Below are positions 1 to 5,425 of a stretch of DNA of 5,430 bases, piece by piece. The DNA comes from Oscillospiraceae bacterium. GTDB taxonomy: Bacteria; Bacillota; Clostridia; Oscillospirales; Oscillospiraceae. Below the pieces are notes generated by a model, which worked only from the letters and a program-made list of their open reading frames with translations, made no database searches and was not told the DNA's origin. The translations under genes were made by a program, and so were the position numbers. The DNA is taken from NCBI GenBank assembly GCA_024404735.1, contig JAKSPP010000096.1, positions 1 to 5,430 of the forward strand, read 5' to 3'. The stretch's first letter is position 1; each line of letters opens with the position of its first letter.

Positions 1-348
1 CGCCTGCGGCTGATTGAGAGCTACGGCACCGGCATCCGCAGAATTTATAAGTTGTATGAAAGCTGCGATGAAAAGCCGGTTATTGAAGCAACGCCAAACG
101 CTTTCAAAATCGTGCTGCCCAATATGAATGAAGCATCTCCTCCTGCACCGGACGAAAGCAGAATCACCTATCAGATGCGCAAGGTGCTCGATTATATCGC
201 GGATAACGGTCAGGCTACGGATACCGAGCTTGAAGAAATTCTTGATGTAAAGCATACACGTGTCTATAACCTGACACGCGAAATGAAGGAGCTTGGCTTG
301 CTTCGCATTGAGGGCAGAGGCAAAGATAAGAAGTATTTACTGAAATAA
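1..348 (+). CDS. AlbA_2/HATPase_c_4-type putative DNA-binding regulator, C-terminal part (5' end outside window)
   Basis: The frame is open from the first base of the window to the TAA at 346-348, giving 115 residues of a longer protein whose start lies to the left. Fragment residues 4-15 (LIESYGTGIRRI) match the C-terminal signature of proteins that combine an AlbA_2 (Schlafen-like, 'divergent AAA-4') domain with a HATPase_c_4 domain, often annotated as RecG-like or 'putative DNA-binding domain' proteins. After a proline-rich linker (around residues 44-54), residues 56-114 look like a winged helix: MRKVLDYIADNG, then TDTELEEILDVKHTRVYNLTREMKELGLL as helix-turn-helix, then a basic wing (RIEGRGKDKKYLL). 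The family is generally taken to be transcriptional regulators or DNA-binding proteins, but individual targets are mostly unknown. The in-frame TTG at 52 is internal and not a credible start because the signature lies upstream of it. The next gene follows 92 bases later on the same strand. Confidence 0.8.
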   Translation, partial: RLRLIESYGTGIRRIYKLYESCDEKPVIEATPNAFKIVLPNMNEASPPAPDESRITYQMRKVLDYIADNGQATDTELEEILDVKHTRVYNLTREMKELGLLRIEGRGKDKKYLLK

Positions 349-369
349 CTTATATCCACTCGATATGCC

Positions 370-384
370 GGGGGCTTCACGCCC
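370..384. repeat. Short GC-rich hairpin, copy 1 (possible dispersed repeat)
   Basis: The 15-base sequence GGGGGCTTCACGCCC lies 21 bases after the stop of the partial first gene and can fold as GGGC-ttcac-GCCC. It matches 13 of 15 positions of a similar element at 1028-1042, which also follows a coding gene on the + strand. It has no run of T after it, so it is not a convincing intrinsic terminator. It may be a fragment of a REP-like intergenic repeat or a chance GC-rich match. The rest of the 349-440 gap is AT-rich, and I see no convincing promoter in it. Confidence 0.3.
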
Positions 385-440
385 TGCACAGGAATAATAG
401 AAAAGACGGCAGAAAAAATAAACTAAAGGAGAGCAGAATA

Positions 441-953
441 ATGAAAAAATGCAGCTATTGCGGCGTATCCGTTCCCGATGATGCCAAATTCTGTACAGGC
501 TGCGGTGCGTCCGATTTCGTAAAGGTATGTAATAATTGCGGCTTTGAATACGATAATGGTAATTTTTGTCCCAAATGCGGAGTACGTGCCGGTGCCAATG
601 CCAAAATCTGCCCCGATTGCAAGACACGTTATTTTTCAAACGCCTGCCCTAACTGTGGCTATAATCCCGCAACCCGGGGCGGAAGAATTGTGTCTGCTCC
701 GACTCCCAATGTGGTTGTGATACAGCCCCCCGTACAGCCTCAGCCTGTGTATCAGTACCGGGGAAGACTGTGCAACAAATGGACGGCCTTTCTTCTCTGC
801 CTGTTCTTCGGCTGGTTCGGTGTGCACAGATTTTATGAGCATAAAATTTTCTCGGGTATTATTTACATCCTTACCTTCGGCCTTTTCGGCGTCGGATGGC
901 TTATTGATTTAATACTTATTCTGCTGAAGCCTGCAAAGTATTCTCCGAAATAA
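441..953 (+). CDS. Triple zinc-ribbon / TM2 domain membrane protein
   Basis: This is a 170-residue protein of unknown specific role. Three CxxC zinc-ribbon units fill the N-terminal half: C4/C7/C18/C21, C30/C33/C43/C46 and C57/C60/C69/C72, each expected to bind one zinc. A proline- and valine-rich linker follows (residues 83-106). The C-terminal part, about 112-162, is a TM2 domain with two membrane helices: KWTAFLLCLFFGWFGVHRFY with the characteristic G-x-HRFY turn, then IYILTFGLFGVGWLIDLILIL. The expected layout is a membrane-anchored protein with a cytoplasmic zinc-binding head. Zinc_ribbon plus TM2 proteins are common in Firmicutes, and no biochemical function is established that I can assign. 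The start ATG has a good ribosome binding site (AAAGGAG at 425-431). No clear promoter lies in the 92-base gap upstream, so co-transcription with the preceding regulator gene is possible. A strong hairpin follows the stop. Confidence 0.88.
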   Translation: MKKCSYCGVSVPDDAKFCTGCGASDFVKVCNNCGFEYDNGNFCPKCGVRAGANAKICPDCKTRYFSNACPNCGYNPATRGGRIVSAPTPNVVVIQPPVQPQPVYQYRGRLCNKWTAFLLCLFFGWFGVHRFYEHKIFSGIIYILTFGLFGVGWLIDLILILLKPAKYSPK

Positions 954-969
954 AGGCACACTAAAACAA

Positions 970-1003
970 AAAGCCCTGCGGTAACGGAATACCGCAGGGC
1001 TTT
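970..1003 (+). terminator. Intrinsic terminator after the zinc-ribbon/TM2 gene
   Basis: A perfect 13-bp inverted repeat (AAAGCCCTGCGGT at 970-982, ACCGCAGGGCTTT at 991-1003) with an 8-base loop begins 17 bases after the stop codon. An A-rich stretch precedes the stem (AAAACAAAA). The T run on the + strand is short (TTT, then GCTCGGTTAATTTT), so termination may be incomplete on this strand. The A-rich left flank would give a better U tract to transcripts from the opposite direction, although no - strand gene ends here. The position still fits a terminator separating this block from the next operon. Confidence 0.72.
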
Positions 1004-1027
1004 GCTCGGTTAATTTTCGGTTTGCAG

Positions 1028-1044
1028 GGGGGCTTTCCGCCCCC
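1028..1044. repeat. Short GC-rich hairpin, copy 2 (possible dispersed repeat)
   Basis: GGGGGC (1028-1033) and GCCCCC (1039-1044) form a 6-bp perfect stem around a 5-base loop (TTTCC), about 25 bases beyond the terminator hairpin. The element resembles the one at 370-384 in sequence and shape. The DNA between it and the promoter (1045-1120) is A-rich and contains no gene that I can see. Confidence 0.3.
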
Positions 1045-1120
1045 GGGACAGAGACGGAAAAACGGATAATAAAAAAGCCGTAAAATCAGGCAAAAAAATA
1101 ATTGTCATTTAAAAAATAAC

Positions 1121-1149
1121 TTGCTTTTTTAAGTCCCCCTTGTTATACT
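1121..1149 (+). promoter_or_regulatory. Sigma-A-like promoter of the DUF819-hemB operon
   Basis: A -35-like TTGCTT (1121-1126, 3 of 6 consensus positions) and a -10 TATACT (1144-1149, 5 of 6) are separated by exactly 17 bases. Upstream, 1091-1120 is rich in A and T tracts, similar to an UP element, which could offset the weak -35. Transcription would be expected to start around 1156, about 25 bases before the DUF819 start codon, inside the palindrome that adjoins the -10 box. Confidence 0.65.
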
Positions 1150-1167
1150 ATGTGACATATGTCACAT
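1150..1167. promoter_or_regulatory. 18-bp perfect palindromic operator, CRP/FNR-like
   Basis: ATGTGACATATGTCACAT is identical to its own reverse complement. It contains TGTGA-N6-TCACA, the half-site arrangement recognised by CRP/FNR-family regulators. It starts at the base after the -10 box and spans the predicted transcription start, a position where a bound protein would block RNA polymerase, so repression is more likely than activation. Other families with similar palindromes (Rex, ArsR, TetR) cannot be excluded. The regulator is not encoded in this window. The palindrome is clear from the sequence; its role as an operator is inferred. Confidence 0.7.
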
Positions 1168-1169
1168 GC

Positions 1170-1177
1170 AGGAGGGG
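1170..1177 (+). promoter_or_regulatory. Ribosome binding site that fixes the DUF819 start
   Basis: AGGAGGGG ends three bases before the ATG at 1181, with normal core spacing. An in-frame ATG at 1166 would place this site inside the coding region, would sit in the operator palindrome and would leave almost no leader after the predicted transcription start. The ATG at 1181 is therefore the better start. Confidence 0.85.
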
Positions 1178-1180
1178 AAT

Positions 1181-2389
1181 ATGGCAACTCTGATAAGCGC
1201 AGACAATACGTGGGTGCTCTTCGGCATTATTGTAATAATAGCCGCGGTGGCCATTTATCTTGAACAGACCTATAAATGGGCGGCAAAGCTGTCCGGCTGT
1301 GTAATTGCCCTTGTTCTGGCAATGCTTGCCGCAAATCTGCAGCTTATCCCCACCGACGCCCCTGCCTATGATTTTGTGTGGTCCTATGTTGTCCCCGTGG
1401 CAATTCCCATGCTGCTTTTCAGGGCCAATGTCAGGAAAATCTGGAAGGAATCCGGAAGAATGGTTATTATCTACCTTATTTCGGGAATAGGTACCGTCGT
1501 GGGCGGCTTTATTGCCTTCTTCATTTTCCGCAATCACATTGAGGGCCTTTCCGCCATAACCGCAATGATGACAGGCAGCTACACAGGCGGCTCTATGAAC
1601 CTTGTTGCAATGTCCGATGCCTTTTCCGTCAGCGGTGAAACCGTTTCCGCCTCCGTTGTTGCGGATAATCTTCTTATGGCACTGTACTTCTTTGTGCTTG
1701 TTGCAATTCCGGGAATGAAGCTTTTCCTCGGCCTGTTCAGGCATCCCCTTATTGACGGACAGCGTCTTGTCTCCAAGGAGGAAAAAAGCGGAAACAATGC
1801 CGCGGGCTACTGGAAGGCAAAGAAGGTTTCCCTTATGGATATAGCAAAGGTGTTTGCGGTGTCCATGGCAATCGTTGCCGTTTCCTCTACTCTTGCGGAT
1901 TTCCTCGGAGCTCTTATCCCGGATACGAACTTCTTCTTTGCCCTTCTGGGCGGTCTTCTGGGAAACAAGTATCTTCTCATTACCACAATAACAGTCCTCC
2001 TTGCAAGCCTTCTGCCGAAGCAGATGGAGTCAATCGGAGGCGCCGAGGAGATAGGAACCTTCTTTATTCATATATTCTTCGCTGTAATAGGTGTTCCCGC
2101 ATCTGTTTATATGATTATCTCGAAGGCACCTCTGCTGCTGCTCTTCTGCGCTGTTATGGTTCTGTGCAATATGCTCTTTTCCTTCGGCTTCGGAAAGCTT
2201 CTGGGCTTTAACCTTGAGGAAATCTGCGTTGCCTCAAATGCCAATATCGGCGGGCCCACAACGGCCGCGGCCTACGCCATTGCAAAGGGCTGGCACGCCC
2301 TGATTGTTCCCTCTCTTCTTGTTGGAACACTGGGATATGTCATAGGAAATTATTACGGAATCTTTATCGGTACACTTCTGGGAAGATAA
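1181..2389 (+). CDS. DUF819 family integral membrane protein (putative transporter)
   Basis: This 402-residue, very hydrophobic protein has about ten to twelve predicted membrane helices (for example near 11-26, 36-52, 66-82, 94-114, 155-180, 221-243, 265-279, 292-312, 316-335 and 376-400). Two glycine/serine/asparagine-rich stretches mark the family: TGSYTGGSMNLVA (131-143) and ASNANIGGPTTAAAYA (351-366). One lies in each half of the protein, with a basic cytoplasmic-looking loop (about 186-218) between them, suggesting an internally duplicated fold. The family includes Bacillus subtilis YjcL and is thought to be related to cation/anion transporters of the CPA/AT group, but no substrate is established to my knowledge. 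It is the first gene of a probable operon with hemB, 38 bases downstream. A promoter and a palindromic operator precede it. Transport in tetrapyrrole metabolism is a possible but unproven role. The length suggests an intact protein. Confidence 0.88.
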   Translation: MATLISADNTWVLFGIIVIIAAVAIYLEQTYKWAAKLSGCVIALVLAMLAANLQLIPTDAPAYDFVWSYVVPVAIPMLLFRANVRKIWKESGRMVIIYLISGIGTVVGGFIAFFIFRNHIEGLSAITAMMTGSYTGGSMNLVAMSDAFSVSGETVSASVVADNLLMALYFFVLVAIPGMKLFLGLFRHPLIDGQRLVSKEEKSGNNAAGYWKAKKVSLMDIAKVFAVSMAIVAVSSTLADFLGALIPDTNFFFALLGGLLGNKYLLITTITVLLASLLPKQMESIGGAEEIGTFFIHIFFAVIGVPASVYMIISKAPLLLLFCAVMVLCNMLFSFGFGKLLGFNLEEICVASNANIGGPTTAAAYAIAKGWHALIVPSLLVGTLGYVIGNYYGIFIGTLLGR

Positions 2390-2427
2390 GGATTTATTAC
2401 GATAAAATATTAATGGAGACAAAATAG

Positions 2428-3396
2428 ATGGATAGAACAAGAAGACTCAGAAAAAGTGAAGTACTCCGCTCTATGGTAAGAGAGGAGCACATCAGAACAG
2501 ACGAGCTTATTTACCCCGTTTTCGTAATGGAGGGCAATAATATAGCCTCCCCCGTACCCTCTATGCCCGGAATATGCCAGTATTCCCTTGACAGGGTTAT
2601 GGAGGAAATCGACCGCACGGTTGAGCTTGGCATTCCCGCCATCCTTCTCTTCGGTATTCCCGAGCACAAGGACGAGGTCGGCTCCGGGGCCTATGCCGTT
2701 GACGGTATAGTTCCTCAGGCAATACGCCTTATTAAGGACAAGTATCCGGAGCTCATCATCATCGCCGATGTATGCCTCTGCGAGTATACCTCCCACGGTC
2801 ACTGCGGTCTCATCTGCGACGGTGAAATCCTCAATGACGAAACCCTGCCCCTTCTTGCAAAGGCCTCCGTTGTCTATGCAAAGGCGGGTGCGGATATAAT
2901 CGCCCCCAGCGATATGATGGATAAGCGCGTTGCCGCAATAAGAGAGGCTCTTGATGCAGAGGGCCTTGTTAACACCCCCATTATGGCATACAGCGCCAAG
3001 TTTGCCTCCGGCTATTACGGTCCCTTCCGTGATGCCGCACACTCTGCCCCCGGCTTCGGCGACCGCAACACCTATCAGATGGACCCTGCCAACGGCAGAG
3101 AGGCCCTGAGAGAGGTTGCACAGGACCTTGAGGAGGGTGCAGATCTCATTATCGCCAAGCCCGCCATGGCATATATGGATGTTATCAAGGATATTTCCAA
3201 TAACTTCAATGTCCCCATCGTTGCCTATAACGTCAGCGGAGAGTACGCAATGGTAAAGGCCGCTGCCGCAAACGGCTGGATTGACGAGAAGAAAATCGTT
3301 ATGGAGAATATGGTCGGCCTTAAGCGTGCAGGTGCCAAGATGGTTATTACCTACCATGCCCTTGATGTGGCCCGCTGGCTGAGAGAAGATAAATAA
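2428..3396 (+). CDS. hemB: Porphobilinogen synthase (delta-aminolevulinic acid dehydratase)
   Basis: HemB condenses two molecules of 5-aminolevulinate to porphobilinogen, the first step common to heme, siroheme and cobalamin synthesis, in the cytoplasm as an oligomer (typically an octamer). The 322-residue product has the usual length and N-terminus (MDRTRRLRKSEVLRSMVRE, then LIYPVFVMEG). It carries the zinc-site cysteines C116, C118 and C126 in DVCLCEYTSHGHCG, and the two Schiff-base lysines K191 (YSAKFASGYYGPFRDA) and K244 (IIAKPAMAYMD). The cysteines indicate a zinc-dependent active site rather than the magnesium-only, aspartate-rich type. The ribosome binding site is GGAG (2415-2418), nine bases before the ATG. 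The 38-base gap to the DUF819 gene has no good promoter, so the two are probably co-transcribed. No other hem gene is in the window, so it is detached from a heme cluster here. A terminator follows. Confidence 0.97.
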   Translation: MDRTRRLRKSEVLRSMVREEHIRTDELIYPVFVMEGNNIASPVPSMPGICQYSLDRVMEEIDRTVELGIPAILLFGIPEHKDEVGSGAYAVDGIVPQAIRLIKDKYPELIIIADVCLCEYTSHGHCGLICDGEILNDETLPLLAKASVVYAKAGADIIAPSDMMDKRVAAIREALDAEGLVNTPIMAYSAKFASGYYGPFRDAAHSAPGFGDRNTYQMDPANGREALREVAQDLEEGADLIIAKPAMAYMDVIKDISNNFNVPIVAYNVSGEYAMVKAAAANGWIDEKKIVMENMVGLKRAGAKMVITYHALDVARWLREDK

Positions 3397-3408
3397 GTTA
3401 AAAAGCCA

Positions 3409-3441
3409 CTTGAATAACAAAGCCCCTTAAATAACAAAACC
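3409..3441 (+). repeat. Two tandem 16-base repeats before the hemB terminator
   Basis: CTTGAATAACAAAGCC (3409-3424) and CTTAAATAACAAAACC (3426-3441) match at 14 of 16 positions with a 17-base period. The second copy runs into the left arm of the terminator hairpin. It looks like a small local duplication in the 3' untranslated region of hemB, with no evident function. Confidence 0.55.
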
Positions 3442-3468
3442 GGAGGACGGATTGGGTCCTCCGGTTTT
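3436..3468. terminator. Bidirectional intrinsic terminator between hemB and the ABC exporter gene
   Basis: A perfect 13-bp stem (AAAACCGGAGGAC at 3436-3448, GTCCTCCGGTTTT at 3456-3468) has a 7-base loop and ends in TTTTT on the + strand. Read from the - strand the hairpin is followed by TTTTGTTATTT, also a usable U tract. It lies 39 bases after the hemB stop and 18 bases beyond the stop of the convergent exporter gene, so it probably ends transcription from both sides. Confidence 0.92.
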
Positions 3469-3486
3469 TGCTTTTTGCCGGCCGTA

Positions 3487-5235
3487 TCAGTGAAGCTTTG
3501 TCTGGGTGTTGTAAAGATTTGCGTAAACTCCGTTAAGGGACATAAGCTCCTCGTGGCTGCCCTGCTCCTGAATCCTTCCGTCGTTAATAACGAGAATCCT
3601 TGTTGCGTTTCTGATGGTGGAAAGGCGGTGGGCAATAATAAGAGTTGTTCTTCCCCGGGAGAGAGTGTCAAAGGCGGACTGAATCTTCGCCTCGGTAATG
3701 GTGTCAAGGGCGGAGGTCGCCTCATCGAGAATGAGAATGGAGGGGTTTTTGAGGAATATTCTGGCAATGGAAATGCGCTGCTTCTGACCGCCCGAGAGCA
3801 TAACTCCGCGCTCACCCACGTAGGTGTCAAAGCCCTCCGGCATTGCAAGGATGTCCTCGTAGATTTCGGCCTTCTTTGCAGCCTCGATTATTTCCTCCAT
3901 GGTCGCATCCGGCTTGCCGTAGCGTATGTTTGCCAGTACCGTGTCGGCAAAGAGGAAAACATCCTGCTGGACTATGCCTATATTGCGGCGCAGGGATGAC
4001 TGGGTAACGGAGCGGATATCCTTTCCGTCTATTCTGATGCTTCCGGAGGAAACCTCATAAAATCTTGGGATAAGCTGGCAGAGGGTGGTTTTGCCTCCTC
4101 CGGAGGGGCCCACAACCGCAATTGTATCCCCGGGATTTATGTGAAGGCTTACATCCGAGAGAACAGGCAGAGTGTCGTTATAGGAGAATGAAACCCCGTC
4201 TACGACTATGTCGCCGCGGGACTTTTCCATTATCTCCGCATCCTCTGCGTCCTTAATGGAGGGCTCTGTGCGCATAAGCTCCGTAAATCTCTGAAGACCG
4301 GCAAGACCGACTGTGAACTGCTCTGCAAAGTTTGTGAGCTTTCTTATGGGGGAGATGAATGCCGAGACATACATTGTGAAGGTGAGAAGGTCAATGTAGT
4401 TCATACGCTCATTCATAATCAGATAACCGCCCACGGCGATAACCGCAACGGACATTATGCAGAGGAAAAACTCCATTACTGCGGAGAAAATGCCCATCTG
4501 CTTTAAGAATTCACGCTTTGAGCCCTTGAAGCGGCCGTTGGCATTAAGGAACTTTTCATACTCGATTTCCTCGTTTGCAAAGGCCTTGGAGGTACGCATT
4601 CCGGAAAGACCGGATTCAATCTCCGTATTGATTACGGCAACCTTGGACTTAACCTCTCTTGAGGCCGACATAAGCTTTTTTCTTCTGAGGATAACAACCA
4701 CAAGAAACAGGGGTATGAGTATGCTGACGACTAAGGCAAGACGCCACTGCATTCTGAACATGACGATAAGTGCGCCTATTATTGTGGCTGCAGAGATGAG
4801 AAGGTCCTCGGGGCCGTGGTGGGCAAGCTCCGTTACCTCAAAAAGGTCGTTTGTAAGACGGCTTATAAGCTGTCCTGTGCGGTTATTGTCAAAGAAGTCG
4901 AAGCCGAGAGTCTGCAGGTGGGCAAAAAGGTCTTCTCTTATGTCCGCCTCAACCCTGACACCGAAAATATGACCCCAGTAGGTGATTATAAACTGGAATA
5001 CGGAGCGCAGTACATAGGCGGCAATGACAATTGCCATAACGGTAAAAAAGGCGGTGTATGCCTTGTTGGGGAGCATATCATACATTGCCTTACGGGAGAC
5101 AAGGGGGTAAACAAGGTCTATCCCGGCAACACAGACAGCGCATAGCATATCGATAATAAAGAGCTTTTTGTGCGGACCGAAATACGAAATGAAAATCGAA
5201 AACAGATTTCTGTTCTTAAAATCCTTCTTCTGCAT
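3487..5235 (-). CDS. Half-size ABC exporter (type IV, membrane domain fused to ATPase)
   Basis: This is a complete 582-residue ABC exporter subunit. The N-terminal membrane domain (about 1-320) has six likely helices (near 25-45, 62-84, 146-166, 168-184, 252-273 and 281-297) and typical coupling features (FFDNNRTGQLISRLTND at 114-130, SGMRTSKAFANE at 211-222). The ATPase domain has the A-loop tyrosine Y352, Walker A GPSGGGKT (376-383), Q-loop QQD (423-425), signature LSGGQ (480-484), Walker B LILDE (501-505) with catalytic E505, D-loop SALD (508-511) and switch H536. Every catalytic element is canonical and no second half-transporter is adjacent, so it probably works as a homodimer, though a partner elsewhere is possible. 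The family resembles MsbA/BmrA/YknV-type lipid or drug exporters; the substrate cannot be read from the sequence. The start ATG has an AAGGAAAGGA ribosome binding site at 5241-5250. It forms its own transcription unit, convergent with hemB. Confidence 0.95.
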   Translation of the reverse strand: MQKKDFKNRNLFSIFISYFGPHKKLFIIDMLCAVCVAGIDLVYPLVSRKAMYDMLPNKAYTAFFTVMAIVIAAYVLRSVFQFIITYWGHIFGVRVEADIREDLFAHLQTLGFDFFDNNRTGQLISRLTNDLFEVTELAHHGPEDLLISAATIIGALIVMFRMQWRLALVVSILIPLFLVVVILRRKKLMSASREVKSKVAVINTEIESGLSGMRTSKAFANEEIEYEKFLNANGRFKGSKREFLKQMGIFSAVMEFFLCIMSVAVIAVGGYLIMNERMNYIDLLTFTMYVSAFISPIRKLTNFAEQFTVGLAGLQRFTELMRTEPSIKDAEDAEIMEKSRGDIVVDGVSFSYNDTLPVLSDVSLHINPGDTIAVVGPSGGGKTTLCQLIPRFYEVSSGSIRIDGKDIRSVTQSSLRRNIGIVQQDVFLFADTVLANIRYGKPDATMEEIIEAAKKAEIYEDILAMPEGFDTYVGERGVMLSGGQKQRISIARIFLKNPSILILDEATSALDTITEAKIQSAFDTLSRGRTTLIIAHRLSTIRNATRILVINDGRIQEQGSHEELMSLNGVYANLYNTQTKLH

Positions 5236-5268
5236 GGTGTTCCTTTCCTTTAATATATTATGCTTAAC

Positions 5269-5297
5269 ATTGTACCTTTATCACGGTGATTTTTCAA
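5269..5297 (-). promoter_or_regulatory. Sigma-A-like promoter of the ABC exporter gene
   Basis: Read on the - strand, TTGAAA (5292-5297, 5 of 6 consensus positions) and TACAAT (5269-5274, 5 of 6) are separated by exactly 17 bases. Transcription would start near 5262, giving a leader of about 26 bases that contains the ribosome binding site. No operator-like palindrome overlaps the promoter. Confidence 0.75.
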
Positions 5298-5366
5298 GTG
5301 GTATGAAAGACAATTGGGCCCAAAATTAAACTTGAAATCAAAATGAATATGCTAAATACGACAAAA

Positions 5367-5383
5367 TTGGCATTATATGCCAA
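5367..5383. promoter_or_regulatory. Inverted repeat TTGGCAT-N3-ATGCCAA in the right-hand intergenic region
   Basis: Two perfect 7-base arms (TTGGCAT at 5367-5373, ATGCCAA at 5377-5383) surround a 3-base centre in otherwise AT-rich DNA. The symmetry and size suit a dimeric regulator's binding site. It lies about 70 bases upstream of the exporter promoter and 47 bases from the right edge, so it more likely serves a divergent + strand gene outside the window. The TTGGCA could also be read as a -35 box with CATATT (5391-5396) as -10, but the 18-base spacing and poor -10 make this weak. A shorter 10-base palindrome TTGGGCCCAA lies at 5314-5323. Confidence 0.4.
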
Positions 5384-5418
5384 ATTAGCGCATATTGTGA
5401 CAAAACGCAGCTATTAAT

Positions 5419-5425
5419 AAAGGAA
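5419..5425 (+). promoter_or_regulatory. Possible ribosome binding site of a gene starting beyond the right edge
   Basis: AAAGGAA lies five bases from the window's end, after an AT-rich stretch, at the right distance for a start codon at or just past base 5431. No start codon is visible after it within the window, so the gene itself cannot be confirmed. Confidence 0.3.

Noticed and set aside
349..440. A promoter for the zinc-ribbon/TM2 gene
   Set aside because: TAATAG at 395-400 resembles a -10 box, but the nearest -35-like sequence (TTCACG at 376-381) is only 13 bases away, so no promoter is claimed.
337..842. Two - strand open frames opposite the zinc-ribbon/TM2 gene (337-639 and 636-842)
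   Set aside because: The + strand protein has three ordered CxxC ribbons and a TM2 domain with a good ribosome binding site; the antisense translations show no family features.
1148..1744. A 198-codon open frame on the - strand opposite the DUF819 gene
   Set aside because: Its translation is low-complexity, histidine/asparagine/lysine rich, and it has no family resemblance or independent ribosome binding site. The opposite strand is a convincing membrane protein gene.
2390..2427. A separate promoter for hemB, with TAAAAT at 2403-2408 as a -10 box
   Set aside because: No acceptable -35 sequence lies 16-18 bases upstream, and the 38-base gap to the DUF819 gene suits co-transcription.
2410..3420. 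A 336-codon open frame on the - strand opposite hemB
   Set aside because: It is antisense to nearly the whole of a clearly recognised hemB. Its translation is rich in histidine, cysteine and glycine with no recognisable family, and it runs through the operon's leader and 3' region. This is typical of a codon-bias shadow.
3475..3999. A 174-codon open frame on the + strand opposite the ATPase part of the ABC exporter, with another at 4457-4972
   Set aside because: Both lie within a canonical ABC exporter gene on the other strand and encode no recognisable domain.
5332..5358. A + strand promoter TTGAAA (5332-5337) with extended -10 TGCTAAATA (5350-5358)
   Set aside because: The spacer is only 15 bases and the gene it would serve is outside the window, so the evidence is too weak to list.
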